From NCBI RefSeq assembly GCF_004683905.1, contig NZ_CP038438.1:4402001-4466000 (forward strand): DNA of 64,000 nucleotides, given 5' to 3'. Under the pieces are notes generated by a model, which worked only from the letters and a program-made list of their open reading frames with translations, was not told the origin of the DNA and did not search any database. Made by a program: the position numbers and the translations under genes. Source of the DNA: Pseudomonas fluorescens. GTDB lineage: Bacteria > Pseudomonadota > Gammaproteobacteria > Pseudomonadales > Pseudomonadaceae. This document shows positions 35,353-43,780 of the stretch, in pieces (within the stretch, counting starts at the first letter, position 1; each line of letters opens with the position of its first letter).

Positions 35353-36207
35353 TCAAGGAATGGCGAAGAAGCGATTGAAACAGTCTGCGACAAGGTCGGC
35401 ACCGGACTCATCGTTCAGGTGCAAATGATGCCCGCCCGCCAGCTGTTCCTGGCTAAAGGGTAGCCGCTCCAGCAACTCCGGATGTTTGGCCAGCATGCCG
35501 TCGGCGGCCACCACCAGTTGCGCCGGACAGGTGATGCGCTGGACGAAAGCCATCGCCTGCTCCTGCGTCAGGCGCAACGGCGACGGCAGGGTCAGGCGAT
35601 TGTCGGTGCGCCAGGTATAACCGCCGGGCACCGGCATCAGGCCGCGTTGCGCCAGCAGTTCGGCGGCTTCGCGACTGACCGCCACCAAGCCCTTCATCCG
35701 TGCTTCGATAGCGCGGTCGAGGGTGTTGTAGACCGGCTTGCGCTTTTCGCGCAGATCCAGTTGCGCCTGCAGGGCCATGCCCATGCGCTCGGCAGCATTT
35801 TCGCCTTTGTCCGTAGGAGGAATCACCCCGTCGATCAATGCCAGATGAGTGATGCGCTCTGGCAACGAGCCGGCCAGCACCAGCGAAACGATCGCGCCCA
35901 TCGAATGCCCGAGCAGACCGAAGCGTTTCCAGCCCAGTTGCTCGGCGACCTGCAATACGTCATGGGCGTAGTCCCACAGCGCATAACCGGCGCCATTCGG
36001 TCGATGCCCGGAATGCCCATGCCCGGCCATGTCCAGGGCGATGATGCGCAAACCTTTGAGCTTGGGTGCCAGGCGCGCAAAGCTGTTGGCGTTGTCGAGC
36101 CAGCCATGCAGGGCAATCACCGGCAGACCGTCCTCGGGACCGAACAAGTGCGCCGCCAGTTCGATATGCGGCAGGCTCAGGCGCACTTCTTCGAAGGTCG
36201 GGTTCAT
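35353..36207 (-). CDS. Alpha/beta hydrolase
   Basis: 284 aa from the ATG at 36207. Oxyanion region ALHGWLDNANSF, nucleophile elbow GHSMGA, and a C-terminal His in AGGHHLHLNDESG. It is co-translated with a second hydrolase just upstream (ATGA overlap). The two are not close copies of each other. An equivalent pair of hydrolases lies in this neighbourhood in P. aeruginosa (PA1621/PA1622). Substrate unknown. Confidence 0.92.
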   Translation of the reverse strand: MNPTFEEVRLSLPHIELAAHLFGPEDGLPVIALHGWLDNANSFARLAPKLKGLRIIALDMAGHGHSGHRPNGAGYALWDYAHDVLQVAEQLGWKRFGLLGHSMGAIVSLVLAGSLPERITHLALIDGVIPPTDKGENAAERMGMALQAQLDLREKRKPVYNTLDRAIEARMKGLVAVSREAAELLAQRGLMPVPGGYTWRTDNRLTLPSPLRLTQEQAMAFVQRITCPAQLVVAADGMLAKHPELLERLPFSQEQLAGGHHLHLNDESGADLVADCFNRFFAIP

Positions 36208-37010
36208 GCGCAATCCTTCTGTTGGCGGCGCTCCCAGCGCGTAAACAGCTCTTTGAGCAGGCGCGCCGTGTCTTGCGGACGCTCGAGCGGGAACATGTGC
36301 CCGCCGGGCATGCTCAGCGCTTCACCCTGCGGCAGGCGCCCGACGAATCGGCTGTGATGACGCATGACCACGCGGCTCTTGTGGCCACGCACCACGGCCA
36401 GCGGCACCTGCAATTGGCGCGTGCGGCCCGGACTGGTGTGCGGCACGCCGCGATAGATACTGATTTCGGTGGCGGGGTCGAAGCGCAGACGCAGCTTGTC
36501 GCCGACCGCATGCAGCCCGTGTTGCAGGTAGGCATCGAAACATTCCGGATCGAAACCGCGAAACAGGGTCTTGCCGGCAAAATAGCTGCGCGCCGTGTCG
36601 AGATCGGCGAACTCTTCGCGCCGCCCCAACGTACGTCCGGCCGGGGTCAGTTTGTCGATAAAGCCGAAGCGCTTGGCCGCGCGGATCACCCACTGGTCTG
36701 TGCGAGTCAGCACCGGCGAGTCGAGCATGACCACGCCGCGATACAGCTCAGGGCAACGCAACGCCGCGTGCAGGTGCAACACACCGCCAAACGAATGGCC
36801 GACGCCCCACACCGGTTGATCCTGCTGCTGTAAATGGTGGATCAGTTCGTCGACCAGGTTGTACCAGTTGTCGTCCGCCGGGAAACGCGGGTCATGGGCA
36901 TGCTGCTCCAGATGCGCGACCCGATACTCGGGCGCCAGCGCCGCGAACAACTTGCCATAGGTGCCCGAAGGAAACCCGTTGGCGTGGGCGAAAAAGATCG
37001 GTTGCGACAT
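36204..37010 (-). CDS. Alpha/beta hydrolase
   Basis: 268 aa. FAHANGFPSGTYGKLFAAL at the oxyanion site, nucleophile elbow GHSFGG, acid/base end MPGGHMFPLERPQDTA. The HANGFP motif in place of the usual HGxP is common to this pseudomonad subgroup. First gene of the two-hydrolase unit; the gap upstream (37011-37285) holds only a dispersed repeat. Confidence 0.92.
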   Translation of the reverse strand: MSQPIFFAHANGFPSGTYGKLFAALAPEYRVAHLEQHAHDPRFPADDNWYNLVDELIHHLQQQDQPVWGVGHSFGGVLHLHAALRCPELYRGVVMLDSPVLTRTDQWVIRAAKRFGFIDKLTPAGRTLGRREEFADLDTARSYFAGKTLFRGFDPECFDAYLQHGLHAVGDKLRLRFDPATEISIYRGVPHTSPGRTRQLQVPLAVVRGHKSRVVMRHHSRFVGRLPQGEALSMPGGHMFPLERPQDTARLLKELFTRWERRQQKDCA

Positions 37011-37137
37011 GCAGGTTTATCCATGAGCGGAAACATGCCGCTGATTGTCCGCAAGACCGCGCCCCGCAGCAATGACCGTAACTGCCAGGAATGATGACAG
37101 TCCGGACAGCATGATGGTGTTTCAGGGAGATCGCTTC

Positions 37138-37299
37138 CCCCTCACCCCAACCCTCTCCCCCAAGGGGGCGAGGGGGAAAGGGAGCTGATCTGCATGAATT
37201 TCAAAACCTGAACTCGGCTCGATAGCTCAGGTCGGCGCAACTCGAACATCCAGCCCGATCAGTCCCCTCTCCCTCCGGGAGAGGGTTAGGGTGAGGGCG
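37138..37299. repeat. Inverted pair of CCCTCACCCTAACCCTCTCCC-class repeats, copy 1
   Basis: Two complementary arms of about 35 nt (CCTCACCCCAACCCTCTCCC at the left, its complement ending GGGTTAGGGTGAGGG at the right) surround a spacer near 90 nt. The same element is at 63318-63492. The right arm runs into the 3' end of the thioesterase gene. Confidence 0.85.
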
Positions 37300-37729
37300 G
37301 CTGCTCGCCCAATGGCACCACCGCCATGGTCAAACGCGACACACAACTGGCCTTGCCTTCATCGCTGGTCAGGCGGATGTCCCAGACATGCGTGGTGCGA
37401 CCGATGTGAATCGGTTTGGCCACCGCGGTCACCCGCCCGCTGCGCAAACCGCGCAAATGGTTGGCATTGATCTCCAGCCCCACGCAGTAGAACTTGCTGG
37501 CATCGATGCACAGATAACTGGCCATCGAACCGACGGTTTCCGCCAGCACCACCGAGGCGCCGCCGTGCAGCAGACCGTAAGGCTGGTGGGTGCGGTGGTC
37601 GATGACCATGCTCGCCGTCAGCGATTCCTCGTCGAAGGACTCGAAACGGATATCCAGCACTTCGCCGATGGTGTTTTTCTGGATTGCGTTCAACTGCTCG
37701 ATGTTCGGAGTGGTGCGCCACAAGCTCAT
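37286..37729 (-). CDS. Hotdog-fold thioesterase
   Basis: 147 aa of the PaaI/MenI-type hotdog family. The active-site segment LLHGGASVVLAETVGSMASY has His55, the two Gly, and the catalytic Glu64. Such enzymes hydrolyse aromatic or acyl-CoA thioesters. The last residues (EQPPSP) and the stop codon are encoded by the dispersed repeat that ends at 37299, so the native C-terminus has been replaced or trimmed. It is 31 bp downstream of the acyl-CoA synthetase gene and likely shares its transcript. Confidence 0.9.
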   Translation of the reverse strand: MSLWRTTPNIEQLNAIQKNTIGEVLDIRFESFDEESLTASMVIDHRTHQPYGLLHGGASVVLAETVGSMASYLCIDASKFYCVGLEINANHLRGLRSGRVTAVAKPIHIGRTTHVWDIRLTSDEGKASCVSRLTMAVVPLGEQPPSP

Positions 37730-37760
37730 CGCTGGCTTCCTTTGTTGTTTTGGTGGTCAC

Positions 37761-39416
37761 TCAATCCTGCCACAGCACCGCCTCGCTGCGCGCGCTCCAT
37801 TCTTCAAACCGCGCGCCGTAGGTGTCTTCAATGACGTTGCGCTTGATCTTCAAGGTCGGCGTGAGAAAACCGTTTTCCACCGCCCAGCTGTCCTTGACCA
37901 CCACCAGCCGGCGCAGGCGCTCGTGTTTGTCGAGCACGGCGTTGACCTCTTCGAGCAGTTTTTCCAGGCTCGAATGCAGACTGGCCCGCCCTTCGTCCTG
38001 ATTGACCGTCGAGAGCACGCACAAGCCCAGCGGCGCACTCAGGCCATCGCCGACAACACAGACCTGTTCGATCCGCGAGTGCACCGCCAGCCGGTTTTCA
38101 ATCGGCGCCGGGGCGACGTATTTGCCTTTACTGGTCTTGAAGATTTCCTTGAGCCGGCCGGTCAGGCGCAAGCGCCCCTCGGCATCCTGCTCGCCCTTGT
38201 CGCCGGTACGCAGGAAGCCGTCCTCGGTGAGGGTCTCGGCGGTTTTCTGCGGCTCCTTGAAATAGCCGAGCATGTTCGCCTGACTGCGCACCTGCACCTC
38301 GCCGGACTCGTCGATCCGCACCTCGACCTCCGGGCACGGTTTGCCGATCCAGCCCTGTTTGTACTGACCCGGCAGACAGATGTGCGAGTAGCCGCAACTC
38401 TCGGTCATGCCATAGACCTCCAGCACATCGAGGCCGAGCTTCTGATACCAACTGAGCAAGGTCTGCGGCACCGGTGCCGCACCGGACAGCGCCACGCGCA
38501 AGGCATCAAGGCCCAGGCCGGCCAGCACCTTGTGCCCGACCCGCTTGCCAAGGAACGGCAGGCCGAGCAGGAAATCCAGGCGCTTGGCCGGGATCTTGCC
38601 GTACACGCCCATCTGGAATTTGGTCCAGATCCGCGGCACGCCGAACATCGCCGTGGGCCGCGCCCGCTGCAGGTCGGTAATGAAGGTGTCGAGGCTTTCG
38701 GCAAAGAACACGGTTTGCCCGGTGTAGATCGAGGCCAGCTCAACGAACATGCGTTCGGCGACATGGCACAGCGGCAGGTACGACAGCAGCCGGTCTTGCT
38801 CGTTAAGCCCGAACAGTTGCGTGCCGCGAGTCGTGGCGAACCCCAGATTGGCAAAGCTGTGCATCACCCCCTTGGGCAATCCGGTGGTGCCGGAGGTATA
38901 GATGATGGTTGCCAGTTGCTCGCCTGCCGGGCGCGGATCGTCCTGGATCGGCGAGCTCTTCTGCAGGTCGTCCCAGGTGAAATCGAACTCACCGGGCGGG
39001 TGCAGCGGCAGGCTGATGGTCGGCAAATCCGCCGGCACACCGACGGACATGCCCGGCCAATCATCGAGCTTGCCGATGAACGCCAGCACACTTTCCGAAT
39101 GCGTGAGCACCTGATTCACCGAGTCGGCGGTGAGGTTGGGATACAGTGGTACCGAGACGTGCCCGGCCATCCAGATCGCCAGATCGGCGATGATCCAGTG
39201 CGCGCAGTTTTTCGAGATCAGCGCGATATGGCTGCCCTGCGGTAAATCCCGGGCGCGCAGCCAGTGCGCGGCGCAACGCGCTTGATGACCGACGTCGGCC
39301 CAGGTCAGGGTCTCGACCTGCCCGCCACCGATGGGCTGCACCAGAAAACGCTGGCGCGGGTGCCGGGCCTCACGCTCGTAGAACACGTCCAGCGGCAAAC
39401 GGAAGGCGGCAGACAT
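37761..39416 (-). CDS. AMP-binding long-chain acyl-CoA synthetase
   Basis: 551 aa from the ATG at 39416, with CAGGAG 9 nt upstream. P-loop-like AMP motif TIIYTSGTTGLPKGV, then the YGMTESCGY motif, and the hinge FLRTGDKGEQDAEGRLRL. It lacks the long C-terminus of eukaryotic forms but is of the long-chain (FadD15/FAA-like) subgroup. It activates fatty acids with ATP and CoA. A perfect 22-nt palindrome lies 41 nt upstream of the start, so a TetR-type repressor probably controls it together with the thioesterase. Confidence 0.92.
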   Translation of the reverse strand: MSAAFRLPLDVFYEREARHPRQRFLVQPIGGGQVETLTWADVGHQARCAAHWLRARDLPQGSHIALISKNCAHWIIADLAIWMAGHVSVPLYPNLTADSVNQVLTHSESVLAFIGKLDDWPGMSVGVPADLPTISLPLHPPGEFDFTWDDLQKSSPIQDDPRPAGEQLATIIYTSGTTGLPKGVMHSFANLGFATTRGTQLFGLNEQDRLLSYLPLCHVAERMFVELASIYTGQTVFFAESLDTFITDLQRARPTAMFGVPRIWTKFQMGVYGKIPAKRLDFLLGLPFLGKRVGHKVLAGLGLDALRVALSGAAPVPQTLLSWYQKLGLDVLEVYGMTESCGYSHICLPGQYKQGWIGKPCPEVEVRIDESGEVQVRSQANMLGYFKEPQKTAETLTEDGFLRTGDKGEQDAEGRLRLTGRLKEIFKTSKGKYVAPAPIENRLAVHSRIEQVCVVGDGLSAPLGLCVLSTVNQDEGRASLHSSLEKLLEEVNAVLDKHERLRRLVVVKDSWAVENGFLTPTLKIKRNVIEDTYGARFEEWSARSEAVLWQD

Positions 39417-39456
39417 GCGACTCGCTCCTGTTTTTTGGGTCTGGAGCAAGCGTAGT

Positions 39457-39478
39457 CAACCAAGCAAGTGCTTGGTTG
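39457..39478. promoter_or_regulatory. Perfect palindromic operator upstream of the acyl-CoA synthetase
   Basis: Arms CAACCAAGCA (39457-39466) and TGCTTGGTTG (39469-39478) are exact complements around AG. The size and position are those of a TetR-family operator. The regulator is not in the window. Confidence 0.7.
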
Positions 39479-39518
39479 GAAAATTCAAACAAATAATTTC
39501 AACTGAAAATGAGGCCCC

Positions 39519-39607
39519 TGTGGGAGCGGGCTTGCTCGCGAATGCGGTCTATCAGTGACATTTACAGTGACTGACACAGCGCATTCGCGAGCAAGCCCGC
39601 TCCCACA
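39519..39607. repeat. REP-type inverted repeat
   Basis: Arms of about 28 nt (TGTGGGAGCGGGCTTGCTC and complement), both continuing into ATGCG, around about 30 nt. It separates the acyl-CoA synthetase and sixA genes. Confidence 0.9.
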
Positions 39608-39618
39608 AGGAATCAGCG

Positions 39619-40071
39619 TCAGGGGTGCTTGAGGCTGTTGAGGGTCATCGAGCCGATCAGCAGCTCAGGGCTTTCCAGCTCAGCCAGACCGGCAGTGCCG
39701 ACCTTCTCCGGCGGATATCCGGCGCCGTGCTGCAGATAGCTCAGCAGGTTGCCCACCAACGGGTTATGGCTGACCAGCAGCACATTGCTCACCGACACCA
39801 GTTGATCGGTGACCTTGTCCGGATCGGTCTCCGGGGTCAGCCATTCGACGGTACGAATCTCCGGCTCGAACCCCAGCGCCTCGCGGACAATCTGCGCGGT
39901 CTGTTGCGCACGCAGATAAGGGCTGGCATAGATCGCCGTCAGTGGCTGACCGATCAATCGGGCTGCACTGTTCAAGGCCTCTTTACGACCCTGCTCGGTC
40001 AACGCCCGCTCAGAATCTGGGCACGAGCCGTAAGGCACCGCCTCGCCGTGACGCAACACCCAGAGTTTCAT
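39619..40071 (-). CDS. sixA: Phosphohistidine phosphatase SixA
   Basis: 150 aa. The N-terminal RHGEA holds the phospho-acceptor His8, and the second catalytic His is in VSHNPLVG near residue 101. SixA removes phosphate from histidine of Hpt or phosphotransfer proteins in E. coli. It overlaps the DUF4389 gene by 4 nt. Its presence in a genome region rich in phosphorelays is noteworthy, but no specific target is shown. Confidence 0.92.
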   Translation of the reverse strand: MKLWVLRHGEAVPYGSCPDSERALTEQGRKEALNSAARLIGQPLTAIYASPYLRAQQTAQIVREALGFEPEIRTVEWLTPETDPDKVTDQLVSVSNVLLVSHNPLVGNLLSYLQHGAGYPPEKVGTAGLAELESPELLIGSMTLNSLKHP

Positions 40072-40415
40072 AGCTTGGGTTCCTCATCGCGGGCTGGATG
40101 CGGCGCTGGCGGCACGGCGTGCGGTGCTTCGCCTTCCGGGGCACGCGGGGTTGGCCAGTCGGCAAACGGCCAGGGTTTCTGGTCGCTGTGAAAGCTGCCG
40201 AAGCGGCCGATCTGCGCGAGGAACTGGCTCAGGCTGTCGCCGAAATTCATCAGGCTGGCGCTCGGCGCGCCGTAAATCAAACGATAGATCAGTTGCACCA
40301 GCACCACGGCGCCGAGGATGAACTGCGCCACTTGCCAGACCAGCACGTAGACGATCATCCACAGCACCCGCAGGAGAATGGATTCGTACTTGGCTTCGGT
40401 TTTCGGATCGTTCAT
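40068..40415 (-). CDS. DUF4389 domain protein
   Basis: 115 aa with one or two membrane helices (LLRVLWMIVYVLVWQVAQFI, GAVVLVQLIYRLIYG) and a proline-rich C-terminal tail. It is between gpsA and sixA and co-translated with sixA. The DUF4389 family has no known function; it is found with sixA and gpsA in pseudomonads. Confidence 0.88.
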   Translation of the reverse strand: MNDPKTEAKYESILLRVLWMIVYVLVWQVAQFILGAVVLVQLIYRLIYGAPSASLMNFGDSLSQFLAQIGRFGSFHSDQKPWPFADWPTPRAPEGEAPHAVPPAPHPARDEEPKL

Positions 40416-40433
40416 GGCTCGCTTCCTGTTGAA

Positions 40434-41459
40434 TCAGTTGAAACCGCTGGTGGAAATAAAGTCGACGTCGGTTTTCGGTTCGGCACGCATCAGTAGACCG
40501 ATCACCTGCTCCAGCGTGCGTCCTTCAAACAGAATCGCATGCAGCCCGGCGACCAGCGGCATGTACACGCCAACCTCCTGGGACTTGGCCTTGAGCACCT
40601 TCAGGGTGTTCACGCCTTCGGCGACTTCGCCCAGACGCGACACCGCTTCATCAAGGCTCAAGCCCTGACCGAGAGCAAACCCGACCTGGTAGTTGCGGCT
40701 CTTCGGCGACGAGCAGGTCACGATCAAATCCCCTACCCCGGCCAGACCGAGGAAGGTCATCGGGTTCGCGCCCTGATTCACCGCGAACCGGGTCATCTCG
40801 GCCAGTGCGCGGGTGATCAGCATGCTCTTGGTGTTCTCGCCCATCTCCAGCGCCACTGCCATGCCGGCGATGATCGCGTAAACGTTTTTCAACGCCCCAC
40901 CCAGCTCGACACCGAAACGGTCAGCACTGGCGTAAACGCGGAAGGTGCGACCATGCAACGCAGCCTGTACCGCTTTGCAGAGTTCTTCGTCTTCGCTGGC
41001 GACCACGGTGGCGGTCAACGCGTGTTCAGCGATCTCCCGCGCCAGGTTCGGCCCGGACAGCACACCAATACGTGCCTGCGGGGCGATTTCTTCGAGGATC
41101 TGGCTCATCAGTTTGAAGGTGTGGGCTTCGATGCCCTTGGTCAGGCTGACCAGCATCTTGCCGCTCAGGCGCTCGGCGTGGGCGGCCAGCACCGTGCGCA
41201 ATGCGCTCGAGGGCAGCGCGACGAAGCACAGCTCGCAGGCGTCGAGGGTGGCCTGCAGGTCAGTGACCGCAGTCACTCCCGGCAGAATCTTGATGCCTTT
41301 GAGGTAACGCGGATTCTCGCGGTTGACCCGGATGGCCTCGGCCTGCTCGGGGTCACGCATCCACTGCCGGACTTGATGGCCGTTCTCGGCCAATAGATTG
41401 GCCACGGCGGTACCAAAACTTCCGCCTCCCAGGACCGCAATCGGGCGCTGTTCAGTCAT
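40434..41459 (-). CDS. gpsA: Glycerol-3-phosphate dehydrogenase (NAD(P)+)
   Basis: 341 aa from the ATG at 41459. The Rossmann motif is VLGGGSFGTAVANLLAENGH; the catalytic lysine is in ALKNVYAIIAGMAVAL, and GANPMTFLGLAGVGDL is conserved. GpsA makes sn-glycerol 3-phosphate for phospholipid synthesis in the cytoplasm. It heads the gpsA-DUF4389-sixA unit and is divergent from the TonB-dependent receptor operon. Confidence 0.96.
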   Translation of the reverse strand: MTEQRPIAVLGGGSFGTAVANLLAENGHQVRQWMRDPEQAEAIRVNRENPRYLKGIKILPGVTAVTDLQATLDACELCFVALPSSALRTVLAAHAERLSGKMLVSLTKGIEAHTFKLMSQILEEIAPQARIGVLSGPNLAREIAEHALTATVVASEDEELCKAVQAALHGRTFRVYASADRFGVELGGALKNVYAIIAGMAVALEMGENTKSMLITRALAEMTRFAVNQGANPMTFLGLAGVGDLIVTCSSPKSRNYQVGFALGQGLSLDEAVSRLGEVAEGVNTLKVLKAKSQEVGVYMPLVAGLHAILFEGRTLEQVIGLLMRAEPKTDVDFISTSGFN

Positions 41460-41570
41460 ATGCAATCCGTTAATCCATACCAGTGGCGATGCCGGCATTA
41501 TACGGGGCGACCGGAGCGCGGCCAGCCCCTGCGTCAATTACCGACACTTGTAGGAAGAAGACCAATAAAG

Positions 41571-41616
41571 CCGAGGAAAATGCCCGCATCGTGACTGGAA
41601 AAGTCACTGTCCTCGG
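41571..41616 (+). other. Nested hairpin leader with a GGA in the apical loop
   Basis: An outer stem CCGAGGA (41571-41577) with TCCTCGG (41610-41616) encloses an inner stem GTGACT (41591-41596) with AGTCAC (41602-41607), whose loop is GGAAA. It ends 39 nt before the receptor's start codon. A GGA in a hairpin loop is the recognition feature of RsmA/CsrA proteins. Confidence 0.4.
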
Positions 41617-41655
41617 TTAACATGCGCGCCAATTCTTTGCGATCAAGGCCGTGCC

Positions 41656-43779
41656 GTGTCTTTTGGCTCTCCCCCCTCGCGTTCGTCACTGCTGCTGGCG
41701 CTGCTGTTCAGCCCGGTGTTGCAGGCGGACGACCTGTTTGTCGACAGCGAAACGCTGCCGCAGGTGCTGACGGCCACGCGCCTGAAACAGACGCCGGCGG
41801 AAGTGCCGGGGAGCATGACCGTGATCGACAGTGAGCTGATCAGTGCCAGTGGCGCGCGGGACATCAGCGAGTTGCTGCGACTGGTGCCGGGGATGATGGT
41901 CGGCAACATCAGCGGCAATCAGGCGGCGGTCAACTATCACGGAACCAACGCCAGCGAAGCGCGGCGCATGCAGGTGCTGATCGATGGCCGCTCGGTGTAC
42001 CGCGCAGGCCTGGCCACGGTGGACTGGAGTGACATTCCGGTGGCCATGGAAGACATCGAGCGCATCGAGGTTTTCCGTGGGCCGAACACCGTCAGCTACG
42101 GCGCCAACGCGCTGATGGCGGTGGTCAACATCATCACCCGCAACCCGGCGGACAGCCACGGCACGCGCCTGAAGGTCACCCGAGGCCAGCGCGGCATCAA
42201 CGATTTCTATGCCAGCCAGGGCACGGGGTGGAATGGCGGCGACCTGCGTTTGTCGCTGTCCGGGCAGGAAGACGATGGCTTCGACAGCGACCGTACCGGC
42301 GCCGATTACCGTGACAGCCGCCGCTTGAACCGCTTCAGCCTCGCCGTCAGCCAGACCCTGAGCGACAACCAGAGCCTCGACTGGCAGATCAACGCGAAGG
42401 ACGGCAGCAACCAGCGTCCCTACACCTACCGCCCGGTGTTCTCGGGGATTACCGCTGCCGGGAATAATTCCGACGTGGTTGCCAAGGATTACGCCGGCTC
42501 GGTGCGCTGGAATCTCGACATCAATCCCGAACACAGCCTTTATATACAAGGTTCGGCCCAGCACTGGGATCGCCAGCAAGTGTGGCGCGCCTGCGATGCC
42601 GAAGTGTCGTTCAGCCCGCAACTGACCCAACTGTGGCAACTCAACCCGAACTACACCGAACGCCTGGCGCGCAACATCACCCGCTTCACCGGCCCCGGTC
42701 CGGAAGCCGGAACCCCGCAGGAAATGGCCCTCGCCAATCAGGTGCTGAATCAGTGGCGCAACGGTGCCAGCCAGACCTTGTGTGGCGACATCGATCAAAG
42801 CGCCCGCGAATCACGCTACGATCTCGAATTGCAGGACACCCTCAGCCTGTCCGACAGTCTGCGGCTGGTCAGCGGCCTGAACTATCGTTACGACCGGGCC
42901 GACTCCGAGACCTACTTCAACGGCACGCTGGACGACACCACCTGGCGCGCGTTCGGCCAACTGGAGTGGCGCGCCAGTGAACACTGGCTGTTGCAGGGTG
43001 GCGCCATGTTCGAAAACACCCAATTGATCGGCAGTTCGCTGACGCCGCGATTCGCCGTCAACTACCTGATCAACCCACGCCATGGCCTGCGCGCGGTGTA
43101 CTCCGAGGCGATCCGTTCGCCGGACATGTTCGAGAACAACGTCAACTGGAGCTATCAGGTGAGCAACCTGCGACCGTCCGCCTATGGCCAGTCTTCGGCG
43201 CGCTACTTCGTCAAGACCCGTGGCCCGGGCAATCTCGATCAGGAACACATGCGCTCGCGCGAACTGGGCTACAACGGCTATTTCGCCGAACTCGGGCTGG
43301 CCGTGGATGTGAAGCTGTTCTACGACGAAATCACTGGGATGATCAGCGAGCCGCTGCGCAACAACCAGTACATCGCCAGCAACGCCAACAGCTCACGTTT
43401 TCGCGGCAGCGAAACCCAGCTCGACTGGCGCCTGAGCATGATCGATCGCCTGCGCTTCACTTACGCTTTCGTCGACGCCGAAGCGAGCAATCCGCTGGAT
43501 CAGCAATTCACCTCGCGCAACAGCGGTTCTGCCGGCTGGCTGCGTGATTGGGGCCACGGCTGGAACAGCGCGCTGTTCTATTACGGCGACAACGCGCTCA
43601 ACGGCTACCGCTTCGAGCGCGTCGACACGCGCATCGCCAAACGCATCCCGCTGGGCAAGGCACAACTGCAACTGGCCGGCGTGCTGCAGCAGCGGCTCGA
43701 CAATGAACCGACCACTTTCGTCGACAACAATTACGACGAACGCCGGGTGCTGTACTTCAGCGCCGAGCTGGAGTTCTAG
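41656..43779 (+). CDS. TonB-dependent outer-membrane receptor
   Basis: 707 aa from the GTG at 41656. A signal peptide (SSLLLALLFSPVLQA, cleavage near residue 24) is followed by a plug domain (QVLTATRLKQTPAEVPGSMT, LLRLVPGMMVG, VNYHGTNASEARRMQVLIDG, VEVFRGPNTVSYGANA-type motif) and a 22-strand barrel ending in a Phe (VLYFSAELEF). It is the first gene of a three-gene operon with a periplasmic binding protein and a hybrid kinase. The ligand is unknown; the absence of an iron-starvation sigma factor or Fur box near the start argues against a siderophore, but weakly. Confidence 0.9.
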   Translation: MSFGSPPSRSSLLLALLFSPVLQADDLFVDSETLPQVLTATRLKQTPAEVPGSMTVIDSELISASGARDISELLRLVPGMMVGNISGNQAAVNYHGTNASEARRMQVLIDGRSVYRAGLATVDWSDIPVAMEDIERIEVFRGPNTVSYGANALMAVVNIITRNPADSHGTRLKVTRGQRGINDFYASQGTGWNGGDLRLSLSGQEDDGFDSDRTGADYRDSRRLNRFSLAVSQTLSDNQSLDWQINAKDGSNQRPYTYRPVFSGITAAGNNSDVVAKDYAGSVRWNLDINPEHSLYIQGSAQHWDRQQVWRACDAEVSFSPQLTQLWQLNPNYTERLARNITRFTGPGPEAGTPQEMALANQVLNQWRNGASQTLCGDIDQSARESRYDLELQDTLSLSDSLRLVSGLNYRYDRADSETYFNGTLDDTTWRAFGQLEWRASEHWLLQGGAMFENTQLIGSSLTPRFAVNYLINPRHGLRAVYSEAIRSPDMFENNVNWSYQVSNLRPSAYGQSSARYFVKTRGPGNLDQEHMRSRELGYNGYFAELGLAVDVKLFYDEITGMISEPLRNNQYIASNANSSRFRGSETQLDWRLSMIDRLRFTYAFVDAEASNPLDQQFTSRNSGSAGWLRDWGHGWNSALFYYGDNALNGYRFERVDTRIAKRIPLGKAQLQLAGVLQQRLDNEPTTFVDNNYDERRVLYFSAELEF

Positions 43780-43780
43780 G

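Noticed and set aside
41656..43779. Receptor gene as the missing pirA
   Set aside because: It is in a different operon with a binding protein and kinase, about 12 kb away, and lacks the features of a ferric-enterobactin receptor that I could recognise.
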